This document shows positions 8,765 to 17,870 of a stretch of 64,000 nucleotides of DNA, piece by piece (positions within the stretch are counted from its first letter, which is position 1; the number at the start of each line of letters is the position of its first letter). Source of the DNA: an unicellular cyanobacterium SU2 (GTDB lineage: Bacteria; Cyanobacteriota; Cyanobacteriia; Cyanobacteriales; Microcystaceae). Under the pieces are notes generated by a model. That model had not been told where the DNA came from. It did no database searches and worked only from the letters and a program-made list of their open reading frames with translations. The DNA is taken from contig NEED01000049.1 of assembly GCA_002110465.1 (NCBI GenBank), positions 186,001-250,000 on the forward strand, written 5' to 3'. The position numbers and the translations under genes are program-made.

Positions 8765-9346
8765 TTAACCATAGTAGGGAGGTTCATTTGCAGGCTTCCA
8801 TTTAATGTTACAACCGAGACTGGGTTTTTGGTCATCATTAATAGGATTTCCCTTTAAAACAGCTTCAATGGCTGCTCTTAAATCCTTACCTGTTACAGGA
8901 ATCTCATTCCCTGGACGACTATCATCTAATTGTCCCCGATAAACTAATCCAAAGTCACTATCAAAGAGGAAAAAATCAGGGGTACAAGCGGCAGTATAAG
9001 ATTTCGTCGTTTCTTGACTTTCATCGTAACAAAAAGGAAAATTAAAGCCTAATTCTTGAGCCATTGCTTTAAGCTTTTCTGGGGAATCATCAGGATAATT
9101 AGCGACATCGTTAGCACTAATTGCTATAATTCCTAACCCTTGCTCAACATAATCTTGACCTAATTTAGCTAGTTCATTTTGAACGTGCTTAACAAAGGGA
9201 CAATGCTGACAAATCACCATAACTAAGAGAGCTTTTTTATCAGCAAAAGTATCTAAAGAAATCGTTTTCCCTGACACCACATCGGGTAATTGGAAATCAG
9301 GGGCTTTTGTCCCGAGGGGTAACATCGTTGAAGGGGTTCTTGCCAT
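8765..9346 (-). CDS. Thioredoxin-like/peroxiredoxin-like protein
   Basis: A 193-residue soluble protein of the AhpC/TSA-thioredoxin superfamily. It opens with GTKAPDFQLPDVVSGK, then LLVMVICQHCPFVKHV, where Cys46-x-x-Cys49 is the redox-active pair, followed by IAISANDVANYPDDSPEK, CTPDFFLFD and YRGQLDDSRPG. This layout is typical of the thiol-oxidoreductase/peroxiredoxin family found in cyanobacteria. No signal peptide is visible, so cytoplasmic. The substrate is not determined. Confidence 0.85.
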   Translation of the reverse strand: MARTPSTMLPLGTKAPDFQLPDVVSGKTISLDTFADKKALLVMVICQHCPFVKHVQNELAKLGQDYVEQGLGIIAISANDVANYPDDSPEKLKAMAQELGFNFPFCYDESQETTKSYTAACTPDFFLFDSDFGLVYRGQLDDSRPGNEIPVTGKDLRAAIEAVLKGNPINDDQKPSLGCNIKWKPANEPPYYG

Positions 9347-9380
9347 AATTTTAACTCTTTAGTATCGGTTTAGGGGTAGT

Positions 9381-10472
9381 TTACAGTTCTTCTAATAATT
9401 TATCAACCTGTTCAACTCCTTTAGTATTATCTTGCTCTTCATACAATTGGCGAGCTTGTTTCAAGGCTTTTTTCGCTTCTTTTTCTCTTTTACGTTCTTT
9501 ATAAGCTACTCCGAGATAATAATAAGGTTCAGGAGTTTCTGGTAGCATATCAATCAACTCTCGATAGGTAATAACAGCCCCTAAATAATCTTCTGTTGCT
9601 AACTGAATCCTTCCCACGCCAGCACGAGCTTCTGTTGAACTAGGATATAAATAAGTAATCCGTTGATAAGCTTTTAGGGCATCCTCTAATTTATCTTGTT
9701 GTTCTAAAATTCTACCGATTTTCAACTGAATTTTAACTGTTCCTGGAGCAAGTCTTTCAGCGACTTTTAGCTCTTTAAATGCCTGTTCAACCTCTCCCTT
9801 TTCTAATAAAGCTGTTGCCAATAATAACCTTAAATCACTATCACGCGGGAATCTTTCTACCGCATTATCAAGATACTTGATCGCCTCATCAATTTGTTTT
9901 TGTTGAATTAACGAAGACCCCATAATGCCAAAAGCTTCTGGATTATTGGGATTAAGAGCAATAACTCGTTTATAGGCTTCAGCAGCTCCTTCATAGTCAT
10001 TCTGTCGCAATAATACTACCCCTAACCCTATATAATTTTTGGCTATCTTGGGAGCAAGTTGAATGGCATAATAATAAGCTGATGCAGCGTTAGCATTATC
10101 ACCAATATTAGCCAAGCTAAATCCTAGGGCATAATAGAATTCTGCATTATCGGGATCGAGAGTAACCGCTTGTTGATAAGCTTTTACGGCTTGTCGATAA
10201 TTTCCTTGTTGAGCGTATAAAAAGCCAATTCCTGAGAAAATCCTGGGATTTTTGCCGTCGAGGGCAGCTGCTTGTTCATAAACCACAATGGCGTTATTAT
10301 ACTCTTTGGCATCTACATATTCTCGACCCAAACGTAGGAGTTCTTTGAGTTGTTCACTTTGGGGCGATCGCTGAACGAGAAATTGGGGAGGGGATGGTTG
10401 AGCGATGGCTGGAGAAATTAAGCTAGGGACTAATATACTCAATATCAAGGGTAGGGGTGTCTTTGGAAGCAT
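9381..10472 (-). CDS. TPR-repeat protein with signal peptide
   Basis: A 363-residue protein with a signal peptide (LPLILSILVPSLISPAIA) and about eight tandem 34-residue TPR units from residue ~45 to the end (AYQQAVTLDPDNAEFYYALG, AYKRVIALNPNNPEAFGIMG and similar). Probably exported to the periplasm and acts as a protein-binding scaffold. It stands apart from its neighbours and no partner can be named. Confidence 0.85.
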   Translation of the reverse strand: MLPKTPLPLILSILVPSLISPAIAQPSPPQFLVQRSPQSEQLKELLRLGREYVDAKEYNNAIVVYEQAAALDGKNPRIFSGIGFLYAQQGNYRQAVKAYQQAVTLDPDNAEFYYALGFSLANIGDNANAASAYYYAIQLAPKIAKNYIGLGVVLLRQNDYEGAAEAYKRVIALNPNNPEAFGIMGSSLIQQKQIDEAIKYLDNAVERFPRDSDLRLLLATALLEKGEVEQAFKELKVAERLAPGTVKIQLKIGRILEQQDKLEDALKAYQRITYLYPSSTEARAGVGRIQLATEDYLGAVITYRELIDMLPETPEPYYYLGVAYKERKREKEAKKALKQARQLYEEQDNTKGVEQVDKLLEEL

Positions 10473-10795
10473 AGCCTCGAAACGTTTATGACGGTTATTG
10501 ACGAGTTTTTAACTTTAATATATTAGCCTATGTTAACCCTACTCTTAACGCTCATCGAATTGGGGAAATTTTATAAAGTTGACATCTCGTTCAAAGGCTA
10601 CCTAAAACAATCCGAAATGGCCCCTCATCATCTTTGATTTAACTGCCAGAGGTCAATAATCATTTTAGACAGCTTTTCAATGTAGGCTAAAGCTTGCCCT
10701 AAATCAGGAGTACGATATAGTTAATAATGACTATACCTAGGCGCATTTTTTCAGAAAAGTTTAACGTTTTTTAGGATATCATCGGTTGACACGAC
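10473..10795. other. Intergenic region upstream of split dnaE, with a possible gene scrap
   Basis: This carries the dnaE-C promoter region. On the minus strand, 10628-10720 is an open stretch of 30 codons reading DLGQALAYIEKLSKMIIDL and ending in a stop. It has coding character but no start codon and no recognised family, so it may be the tail of a decayed gene. Confidence 0.3.
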
Positions 10796-12142
10796 ATGGT
10801 TAAAATTATTAGTTGTAAATCTTTAGGAAAACAACCTGTCTATGATATTGGGGTTGTTGAAGACCATAACTTTTTGCTGGCTAATCAAACAGTTGCTTCT
10901 AACTGCTTCAATAAATCCCACTCCACTGCCTATGCTTATGTTACCTATCAAACAGCCTACTTAAAAGCGAATTATCCTGTTGAATACATGACCGCTTTAT
11001 TAACAGCTAGTAGTGATAGCCAAGATAAGGTAGAAAAGTATCGAGAAAATTGTCAAAAAATGGGAATCGATGTAGAACCCCCTGATATTAATCGTTCTCA
11101 AAAAGATTTTACTCCCATTGGCGATCATATTTTATTTGGTTTATCGGCTGTGAAAAATTTAGGAGAAGGAGCCATTGATAATATTCTAAGAACTAGAAAC
11201 GAAGAAGGACAGTTTGAATCTTTACCCGATTTTTGTTGTCGTGTTGACTTGCGAGTAGTTAACCGAAGAGCCTTAGAAACTCTAATTTACTGTGGGGCAT
11301 TTGATAAGGTTCAATCTAACCGAAATCAATTAATCAATGATCTTGATTTGGTAATTTCTTGGGCGCAAAAAAGAGCTAAAGAAAAAGAAACTGGTCAGTT
11401 AAATATCTTTGATTTGGTGGTAAATACCACTGAAAATAAAGCTAATAATAATTCAGATTTTGAGCAAGCCCCTAGTTCTCCTCCTATGGCTGATTTTCCT
11501 TTACCAAAAAGACTTAAATTAGAAAAAGAACATCTGGGATTTTATGTATCTGAACATCCTTTACAATCAGTTAAAAAAGCAGCTCAGATTTTATCTCCAA
11601 TCAATTTAAGTGAGTTAGAAAATCAAAAATCCAAATATAGGGTTAGTGCTGTTGTCATGGTCAATGAAGTCAAAAAAATAGTAACAAAGGCCGGAAAAGA
11701 TATGGCATTTCTAACCTTAGAAGATATTTCAGGACAATCAGAGGGAGTCGTTTTTTCCGATGCTTATGAGCGAATAAAAGACTTATTAGTTGAAGATCAA
11801 CGCCTGATTATTTGGGGAAAAGTTGACCGTCGAGATGAAAAAGTTCAATTAATTGTTGAAGATGTAGAAATAATAGAAGATGTGAAAATGTTGATGATTA
11901 AGTTAACTTCTCAACAAGCTGTAAATCAAGGTTTACAACAGAATCTAAAAAGAATTCTTCTTCAACATTCTGGAGATAAAACCAAAGCAAAAATTCCTGT
12001 TATCGCGGTTATTGGGACAGGAAATCAACAAAAATTTGTTCGGTTTGGTCAAACCTATTGGGTACAAAATGAATCTACCGCAATTACTTCTCTAGAAAAG
12101 GCTGAATTTGTGGTTTATTCTAGTTCTTTAATACCCAGTTAA
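10796..12142 (+). CDS. dnaE: DNA polymerase III alpha subunit, C-terminal half, with split-intein C fragment
   Basis: A 448-residue product. Residues 1-36 are the C-terminal piece of the cyanobacterial DnaE split intein ([28 protein letters not shown], ending VASN) with the last Asn36 and the +1 residue Cys37 of the extein ([16 protein letters not shown]). The intein trans-splices with the N-terminal half made from a separate locus not in this window. Residues 37-448 are the DnaE C-terminal extein: rest of fingers, helix-hairpin-helix, OB domain ([29 protein letters not shown]). The gene starts directly with the intein, as in other cyanobacteria. It ends 4 bp from the convergent MscS gene. 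Confidence 0.97.
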   Translation: MVKIISCKSLGKQPVYDIGVVEDHNFLLANQTVASNCFNKSHSTAYAYVTYQTAYLKANYPVEYMTALLTASSDSQDKVEKYRENCQKMGIDVEPPDINRSQKDFTPIGDHILFGLSAVKNLGEGAIDNILRTRNEEGQFESLPDFCCRVDLRVVNRRALETLIYCGAFDKVQSNRNQLINDLDLVISWAQKRAKEKETGQLNIFDLVVNTTENKANNNSDFEQAPSSPPMADFPLPKRLKLEKEHLGFYVSEHPLQSVKKAAQILSPINLSELENQKSKYRVSAVVMVNEVKKIVTKAGKDMAFLTLEDISGQSEGVVFSDAYERIKDLLVEDQRLIIWGKVDRRDEKVQLIVEDVEIIEDVKMLMIKLTSQQAVNQGLQQNLKRILLQHSGDKTKAKIPVIAVIGTGNQQKFVRFGQTYWVQNESTAITSLEKAEFVVYSSSLIPS

Positions 12143-12146
12143 AGTT

Positions 12147-14102
12147 TCAATTGTTATCATGCACTATCCACTTCTTTAAATCGTAGCCAGAGGGATTTTG
12201 GAAAACTCTTAATTCAAATTCAGGAACCATAGACAGAATATGATCAAAAATGTCGGCCTGAACTTCTTCGTACTGCGCCCAAGCTGTATCATTACAGTAG
12301 ACATAAACTTCGATAGGTAAGCCATGTTCAGTTGGTTGTAATTGGCGTACTAGGAAATAGGGACCAGGACTAATTTTAGGATGTGCTTGTAGATAAGCAG
12401 TTACATAAACACGAAAAATTTCAATGTTGGTAAGCCATTTTTCTTCGAGAAAGATAGAGTTATCAATCACTTGATATTTCTGGTTAGAGTCCATTAGGTC
12501 TTGACGTTTTTTCTGAATATATTCAGACAGACTTTTAATTTTAGAAAAACGTTCGATTATTTCCTGATCACAGAATTTAATAGAAGTCATATCAATATAG
12601 ACTGAACGCTGAATTTTTCGTCCTCCTGATTCAAACATTGCTCGCCAGTTTTTAAAGGAATCAGAGATTAAAGCATAGGTAGGAATTAAGGTAATGGTAT
12701 TGTCCCAATTCAGAACTTTAACCGTAAATAAAGACACTTCATTAACAAATCCATCAGCCCCATACTTAGGCATTTCAATCCAATCTCCTAGGGCTACCAT
12801 GCGATTAGCAGCTAATTGTAATCCCGCCGTAAATCCCATAATGGAATCTTTGAAAATTAGCATTAAAATAGCACTCCCTGCTCCCACAGCTGCTAAAACA
12901 TTAGTTAGAGGTTGATTAAGCCAATTAGCAATAATAATCAAGATAAATAAAGTGGCTAGTAAAATATAAAAAAGCTGAACGAAAATTCTAATAGGAACGG
13001 TTTTAAATCGGTCGTTAGATTCTCCAAATTTAACAATAATATCAAGAATTCGCCCAATTAATAAAAAAGAAATAATGGCAATGGCTATGGTGAAAGTATT
13101 ATCTAATAACCAATTACCCACTTCATAGGAATCAGGAAATCTTTTTAAAATTAAACCAAGGCCAGGAAACCAAATAACTGCGTGTCCTACTTGTAACAGT
13201 CTGCGATTCCAAAGTAGAGAACTTTTTTGACCTTGACGAGGAACTATATATTGCTGAACAGCTATTAAACACAAGCTTACCAGGATCATGACTAATAAAA
13301 TACCAAAAGAAATAATACCTTGTTCTAGAAGAGCGTAAGGTTGACGGACTCTCCAAGCAGTTTCTAAAGCATCTTCAATTAATTTAGCAATAAGTTTTGA
13401 TAGGACAGGGATAGGAACGCCATAAAGTTGGGAATCATCAGCCGTAATTGTCATCAGTATCCATCGCTGTCGCTGATCGAGTTCACTATTATCAGATTGA
13501 TTGTTGCGAGAAATAACTATGACAGTTTGCTTATGGAGAATAGAAGGAAAAACTCGAATTTGATTAGCAGGAATATTTCTTTTAATAATTTCATTGAGTG
13601 TATTTTCAATCTTCTGAACACGACCCTTTAATCCATTCTTATTTTCTTGACTATACGAAGCAAGGGGGAAAATGATACGGCCATCAAGTTTGACAGCCAT
13701 ATAATTCAGATTTCCTATTTTTCCTGAGCTTAAATGTAATAAACCAAGCTCTTCTAATTCCCTTCTTTTTTGGAGTAGCTTTATGGCTTCTTCTGGAGTG
13801 ATATTAAAACGCTTAATTAACTCTTGAACTTGAGGATCTGATTTGACTAAAGAATGAGAAGATTTTCTTAAAGTAGGGGAGGGATTTTTGTCTTGAGGGG
13901 AAGGATTTAGAATAGGGGTAGGATTAGGAGGGTCCATACTCTCTTCAACAGAAGAACTAGGGGAAACCTCTGGGGTTTGGGTTGTAGCGATTTGCCCCCA
14001 AGTAAGGGATAAAAGACAGGCAAAGAGGCTGATAATAATATAGATTCTCAAAGGCTGAAAGGAAAGCAATAATTGAAAGATGATTTTCCTCAAGGGGATC
14101 AT
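12147..14102 (-). CDS. MscS-family mechanosensitive ion channel
   Basis: A 651-residue protein. A signal-like N-terminal helix and a Pro/Ser-rich segment (residues ~45-85) precede a periplasmic domain, then about four to five membrane helices (residues ~255-430). The last carries the glycine/alanine-rich pore helix (LAAVGAGSAILMLIFKDSI), followed by the MscS beta domain (ANRMVALGDWIEMP, DGFVNEVSLFTVKVLNWDN) and a cytoplasmic C-terminus. It releases solutes under hypo-osmotic tension. It converges with dnaE. Confidence 0.88.
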   Translation of the reverse strand: MIPLRKIIFQLLLSFQPLRIYIIISLFACLLSLTWGQIATTQTPEVSPSSSVEESMDPPNPTPILNPSPQDKNPSPTLRKSSHSLVKSDPQVQELIKRFNITPEEAIKLLQKRRELEELGLLHLSSGKIGNLNYMAVKLDGRIIFPLASYSQENKNGLKGRVQKIENTLNEIIKRNIPANQIRVFPSILHKQTVIVISRNNQSDNSELDQRQRWILMTITADDSQLYGVPIPVLSKLIAKLIEDALETAWRVRQPYALLEQGIISFGILLVMILVSLCLIAVQQYIVPRQGQKSSLLWNRRLLQVGHAVIWFPGLGLILKRFPDSYEVGNWLLDNTFTIAIAIISFLLIGRILDIIVKFGESNDRFKTVPIRIFVQLFYILLATLFILIIIANWLNQPLTNVLAAVGAGSAILMLIFKDSIMGFTAGLQLAANRMVALGDWIEMPKYGADGFVNEVSLFTVKVLNWDNTITLIPTYALISDSFKNWRAMFESGGRKIQRSVYIDMTSIKFCDQEIIERFSKIKSLSEYIQKKRQDLMDSNQKYQVIDNSIFLEEKWLTNIEIFRVYVTAYLQAHPKISPGPYFLVRQLQPTEHGLPIEVYVYCNDTAWAQYEEVQADIFDHILSMVPEFELRVFQNPSGYDLKKWIVHDNN

Positions 14103-14248
14103 AATTGATGATTATTCCAGTGGGGGTTAGGTTAGGGTTATTTGTGTAAATAAATACATCTAATTTTACCCAAAAAGAATCGCATCATGTTAGCATAACG
14201 TAAGTATTTTACGGAAAAAAACTGACAACCGTATTTAGCTAATTAGGC

Positions 14249-15868
14249 ATGAAAAAGAGCCTTCTTTTATTCCAAATTCCTAAACAAGTTCTCACATATC
14301 TCTGTGTTTTCGGCTTTAGTGCCTTTCCCCTAGCAGCGGTTGCTGAAACCTTTCGCCTCATCGAAGCAACGATCGCCGATGTTAATCAAGGGTTTGATCA
14401 AGGCACACTCACGTCAGAACAACTGGTACAACTCTATCTCAATCGCATTAAAGCTTACGAGGAAAGGGGTCCGAAAATTAACGCGCTGATTTCTGTTAAT
14501 CCTAATGCCCTGGCTAAAGCGAGAGAATTAGACGAAGAACGGCGAAAAACCGGTCCGCGCAGTCCTCTACACGGGATTCCCATCATTCTTAAAGATAACT
14601 ATAACACCGCCGATTTACCGACGACAGCCGGTTCAGTCCTGCTACGGGGATCTTTTCCCCCTAATGATGCCTTTACCGTCCAAAAGTTGCGACAAGCTGG
14701 GGCGATTATCCTCGCTAAGGCCAATATGAGTACCTTTGCTCAATCTTATGGTCGGTTTGGGTACAGTTCCCTCGGAGGACTCACCCTCAATCCTTACAAG
14801 TTAACGCGTAATCCCTCGGGTTCGAGTGGGGGGAGTGGGGTAGCGATCGCCGCTAATTTTGCCATGTTAGCCACAGGAACCGATACATCTGGGTCGATTC
14901 GTGCGCCGGCGGCGGTGGCGGGTATTGTGGGGATTAAACCCACTCAGGGGTTAGTGAGTCGGGATGGAATTGTCCCTCTTACCCTTTCATTTGATACAGC
15001 AGGTCCGATGGCCCGGACGGTGAAAGATGGGGCGATCGCCCTAGGGATTATGGCAGGGGTCGATCCTAACGATCCTCGTACCCTCGACAGTGAAGGAAAA
15101 TCATACCAAGATTACACTCAGTTTCTCGACAAAAATGCCCTTAAAGGGGCGCGGATCGGCGTTGCAGTAGATTTTCGCGGAGCTAATCGAGAGGTGGACG
15201 CTTTAACTGAGGCGGCAGTTGCTAAGGTTAAAGCCTTGGGAGCAACCGTGGTCATGGTTGACTTACCAACTAAACTAGAAAATCTCTGGCCTTGGATGGA
15301 AAAGGTAACAGCCGCCGAGTTTGAACCGCAACTGGAAAATTATTTACAAACCCTAGGATCGTCTTTTCCAAAAAGTCTTGAGGAGATGATTTCTTTAACT
15401 TTATCGGGTAGGATAAGAAATTTTTCAGGTTCTATTAATTCAGCCCGCATTGAGGGAGCAAAAGAGTCCTTGTTAAACAAAGAATTAGCCGATGTTGATT
15501 ATCTCTATCTCACTCAACATGAGTTTGCTTCTGTGCGGGAAATCCTGACCTCTTCGATGAAATCTCAGAAGCTTGACGGGATGATTTTTCCCACCATGAC
15601 TTGTCCTGCTAGTTCTCTATACACCAAAGATGATCCCACTTATCAATGCAAGGTAGATGACCCCTACACTCCTGGTTATTTAGCCAATGTCTCTGGATTT
15701 CCAGCAATTTCAGTGCCAATGGGCTTTACGAAACAGGGACTTCCGGTGGGACTGACATTTTTGGGTCTTCCTTACAGTGAACCAACCTTACTGGGATTAG
15801 CTTACGCTTATGAACAGGCGACTAAATTTAGGCGATCGCCTAAAACAACTCCAGCTTTGGCCAATTAA
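14249..15868 (+). CDS. Secreted amidase, amidase-signature family
   Basis: A 539-residue protein with a signal peptide (QVLTYLCVFGFSAFPLAAVAE). The amidase signature fold follows: GIPIILKDNYNT (catalytic Lys), NPSGSSGGSGVAIAA (cis-Ser region), GTDTSGSIRAPAAVAGIVG (nucleophile Ser). It resembles GatA but lies alone, has an export signal and is longer, so it is a hydrolase of an external amide, not the tRNA amidotransferase. The substrate is unknown. Confidence 0.88.
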   Translation: MKKSLLLFQIPKQVLTYLCVFGFSAFPLAAVAETFRLIEATIADVNQGFDQGTLTSEQLVQLYLNRIKAYEERGPKINALISVNPNALAKARELDEERRKTGPRSPLHGIPIILKDNYNTADLPTTAGSVLLRGSFPPNDAFTVQKLRQAGAIILAKANMSTFAQSYGRFGYSSLGGLTLNPYKLTRNPSGSSGGSGVAIAANFAMLATGTDTSGSIRAPAAVAGIVGIKPTQGLVSRDGIVPLTLSFDTAGPMARTVKDGAIALGIMAGVDPNDPRTLDSEGKSYQDYTQFLDKNALKGARIGVAVDFRGANREVDALTEAAVAKVKALGATVVMVDLPTKLENLWPWMEKVTAAEFEPQLENYLQTLGSSFPKSLEEMISLTLSGRIRNFSGSINSARIEGAKESLLNKELADVDYLYLTQHEFASVREILTSSMKSQKLDGMIFPTMTCPASSLYTKDDPTYQCKVDDPYTPGYLANVSGFPAISVPMGFTKQGLPVGLTFLGLPYSEPTLLGLAYAYEQATKFRRSPKTTPALAN

Positions 15869-16028
15869 AGCTGTTCTGTTCAAAATAATTTAACTTTGCT
15901 GCATTCACAATTACAAGAAGTTTGTGCGCTTCGTTGAGATTGAAAGTCTAGGGAATTATCCCCAAAACGTACATCTCGTAAGGCTCTCAGCCTTATAAAG
16001 TAGGTAGGCAAAAATAGTTGTAAAATAG

Positions 16029-16420
16029 CCTAGTGGAGTTCCCCTATTTTTAAGAGTAGCGGATGGTAATGAACACGATAAAGCTGTCTTTGGAGAAATA
16101 GCAGTTAAATATAAAGAGCAACAAGCCCCCGAGAGAGGTTTTGGTTTTCTAAAAGACCCTTTATTTTTCGCTGATAGTGTCTTTCTTAAATCTCCACAGA
16201 GAGTGGAAACAATGGCTATGTTAATGGGTTTATGTCTTCTAGTTTATTCGCGCTTGACAAAGAAAATTACGTCGTCAATTAAGGGAATCGAATACTGGAT
16301 TAAAAAATCAACTAGGTCAATTAACAAAAACTCCAACTTTAAGATGGATATTCCAATGTTTTCAAGGGGTTCATCTCCTCTTTATATTTATTAATTTGAC
16401 GCTCAACTTTTTTAATCTCT
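16029..16420 (+). pseudogene. IS1634-family transposase remnant
   Basis: The frame from 16029 reads SGVPLFLRVADGNEHDKAVF, then jumps straight to ERGFGFLKDPLFFADSVFLK and TMAMLMGLCLLVYS, which are C-terminal transposase motifs of the IS1634 type. The segments between have been deleted. After about 16250 the match continues in another frame (QRKLRRQLRES, LKNQLGQLTKTPTLRWIFQC), so there is also a frameshift. No intact 5' end is seen. The 63-codon open frame at 16203-16394 is only a piece of this wreck. Confidence 0.75.
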
Positions 16421-16686
16421 TGAGTATGTAAATATAATAAATCATCATAAGTACCTCGACAAAAATAAAAGTTACCGTTGAGACTAATTACAGCTTTATT
16501 TACAAATGTTTATGCCGTTTAATTTATTTATATCTGACTACTTATTGTTCTCAATCTCTATAATGAAAAAATACCATAACTTCGTTTCATTAAGAGCTAT
16601 GAAATAGAAAAACAGATGTTTTTTTAGCTTTAAATAGTTGGAGAGAATTATCCCATCGTTGGGAATCGAGTTTTATTATTTCCTAC
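16421..16686. other. Intergenic, AT-rich
   Basis: This stretch lies between the transposase remnant and the DUF928 gene, and may contain the worn end of the insertion sequence. No gene, terminator or operator could be assigned. Confidence 0.4.
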
Positions 16687-17433
16687 TTATTGAGGAGACA
16701 ATAAGACTGATTCAACTAAAAATTCCTGACTAAAACTTTCTTGATTAATCACTTCTAAAAGATCACGCCAAGCATTATTAAGTTCCGAATTATCAGGATT
16801 AGCAAAATATTTTTCAGCTAGGCTATTGATAGCATCATACCAAATTTGATTGTCTTGATAGATAAGGTGATCTGCTTTCTGAGAAGTGTTAAATTCAGTG
16901 TTAAGGTCAACAGTCATAGGAATTCTTTTCACCCATCCTTCTATGACTAAATCAATGTCATTACTGGCATTTTTTGTACAATAGACCGTCAATTTCCATT
17001 GATATAGTTTATCCACTTCTAGGGCGTACTCTGGTTTTTTTAAAACAGGTATTTTAATAATTCCAGATCCCTGATTGAGTTGAATATTGGTTTGATAAAT
17101 CGTTCTAATAGAACCCTTTTGAACATCCTCAATAGTAAATGTAAGCTGCCTAATGTCTTGAGGTTGATAGGGCATATAAAACCAAAATGTTGGATAGGAA
17201 GAAACTGTCAAATCTCTACCATTATAAGCGGCTAAAGCAGTGAGGGGTTGGGGTGTATTTTTACAAATTGCATCAGGACGAGTTCCCCCATGGGTGGGCT
17301 TACCTGGAGGGGTTCCCGTATCTGGTGCTGGAGGAAGTTCTGCCCTTAATAATAAAGGCATATTGCTCCCGTTAATTAAGGTTAAAAAACAAGCACAAAA
17401 AACAATTTTTTCTAACAAATACATTCTTTTCAT
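16687..17433 (-). CDS. DUF928 family exported protein
   Basis: About 248 residues from the Met chosen (a longer start at 17463 is possible). It has an N-terminal hydrophobic signal (YLLEKIVFCACFLTLINGS), a Pro/Gly-rich hinge (PPAPDTGTPPGKPTHGGTRP) and the DUF928 core (LTVSSYPTFWFYMPY, LTFTIEDVQKGSIRTIYQT, LEVDKLYQWKLTVYC, EGWVKRI). Function is unknown. In cyanobacteria this family often sits near two-partner secretion and CHAT/TPR genes; here the secretion pore gene lies on the same strand upstream, so a link to outer-membrane secretion is inferred. It directly abuts the small gene upstream. Confidence 0.8.
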   Translation of the reverse strand: MKRMYLLEKIVFCACFLTLINGSNMPLLLRAELPPAPDTGTPPGKPTHGGTRPDAICKNTPQPLTALAAYNGRDLTVSSYPTFWFYMPYQPQDIRQLTFTIEDVQKGSIRTIYQTNIQLNQGSGIIKIPVLKKPEYALEVDKLYQWKLTVYCTKNASNDIDLVIEGWVKRIPMTVDLNTEFNTSQKADHLIYQDNQIWYDAINSLAEKYFANPDNSELNNAWRDLLEVINQESFSQEFLVESVLLSPQ

Positions 17434-17463
17434 ATCTAAAATTTCTCTACACTTATTAACCAT

Positions 17464-17673
17464 CTACAAACAAGCATTTTCAGCTTTTCCGACAGCCCTG
17501 CGAGAACTAGCTGTCGCTTGAGAATAAATTCTTGTTGCGATAGAAACACATTCTTGTGCCATTTCGCGTTCACCCTTAAAGCGTATTGTTTGGGCAGAAC
17601 TTGGATTGATTTGTGGACCGACAACTAAACCCGTTAAAGTTAAAGCATTAACTAATAAATTTGTGATTTTCAT
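17464..17673 (-). CDS. Small exported protein, 69 residues
   Basis: Signal peptide (NLLVNALTLTGLVVGPQI, cleavage near SSAQ) followed by a short mature region with two Cys (REMAQECVSIATRIYSQATA and a C-terminal ENACL). Its stop codon is immediately followed by the possible upstream ATG of the DUF928 gene, so the two are probably one transcript. I do not recognise the family. Confidence 0.5.
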   Translation of the reverse strand: MKITNLLVNALTLTGLVVGPQINPSSAQTIRFKGEREMAQECVSIATRIYSQATASSRRAVGKAENACL

Positions 17674-17870
17674 TTGAATAATTCCTAGTTGCTTTTTTCT
17701 GTTCTATTAATCCATAGATTTGAGTGTTAAAAATCATGCACATTATATCAACTTTTCTTGGTGCAATATGGGAGTTTTAAGTGATTATACTTGACTAGAT
17801 TAGGAATATAACTCTCTGAACCGTCTTAATATTTTCTTTATAAACAGTCTCTGAAAATATGTAATGTCAA

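Noticed and set aside
14249-15868. GatA subunit of aspartyl/glutamyl-tRNA amidotransferase
   Set aside because: A signal peptide is present and no GatB or GatC lies nearby, so a secreted amidase is more likely.
16203-16394. 63-codon frame as an independent gene
   Set aside because: It is the middle of the IS1634 transposase remnant; its second half is the wrong frame of that gene.
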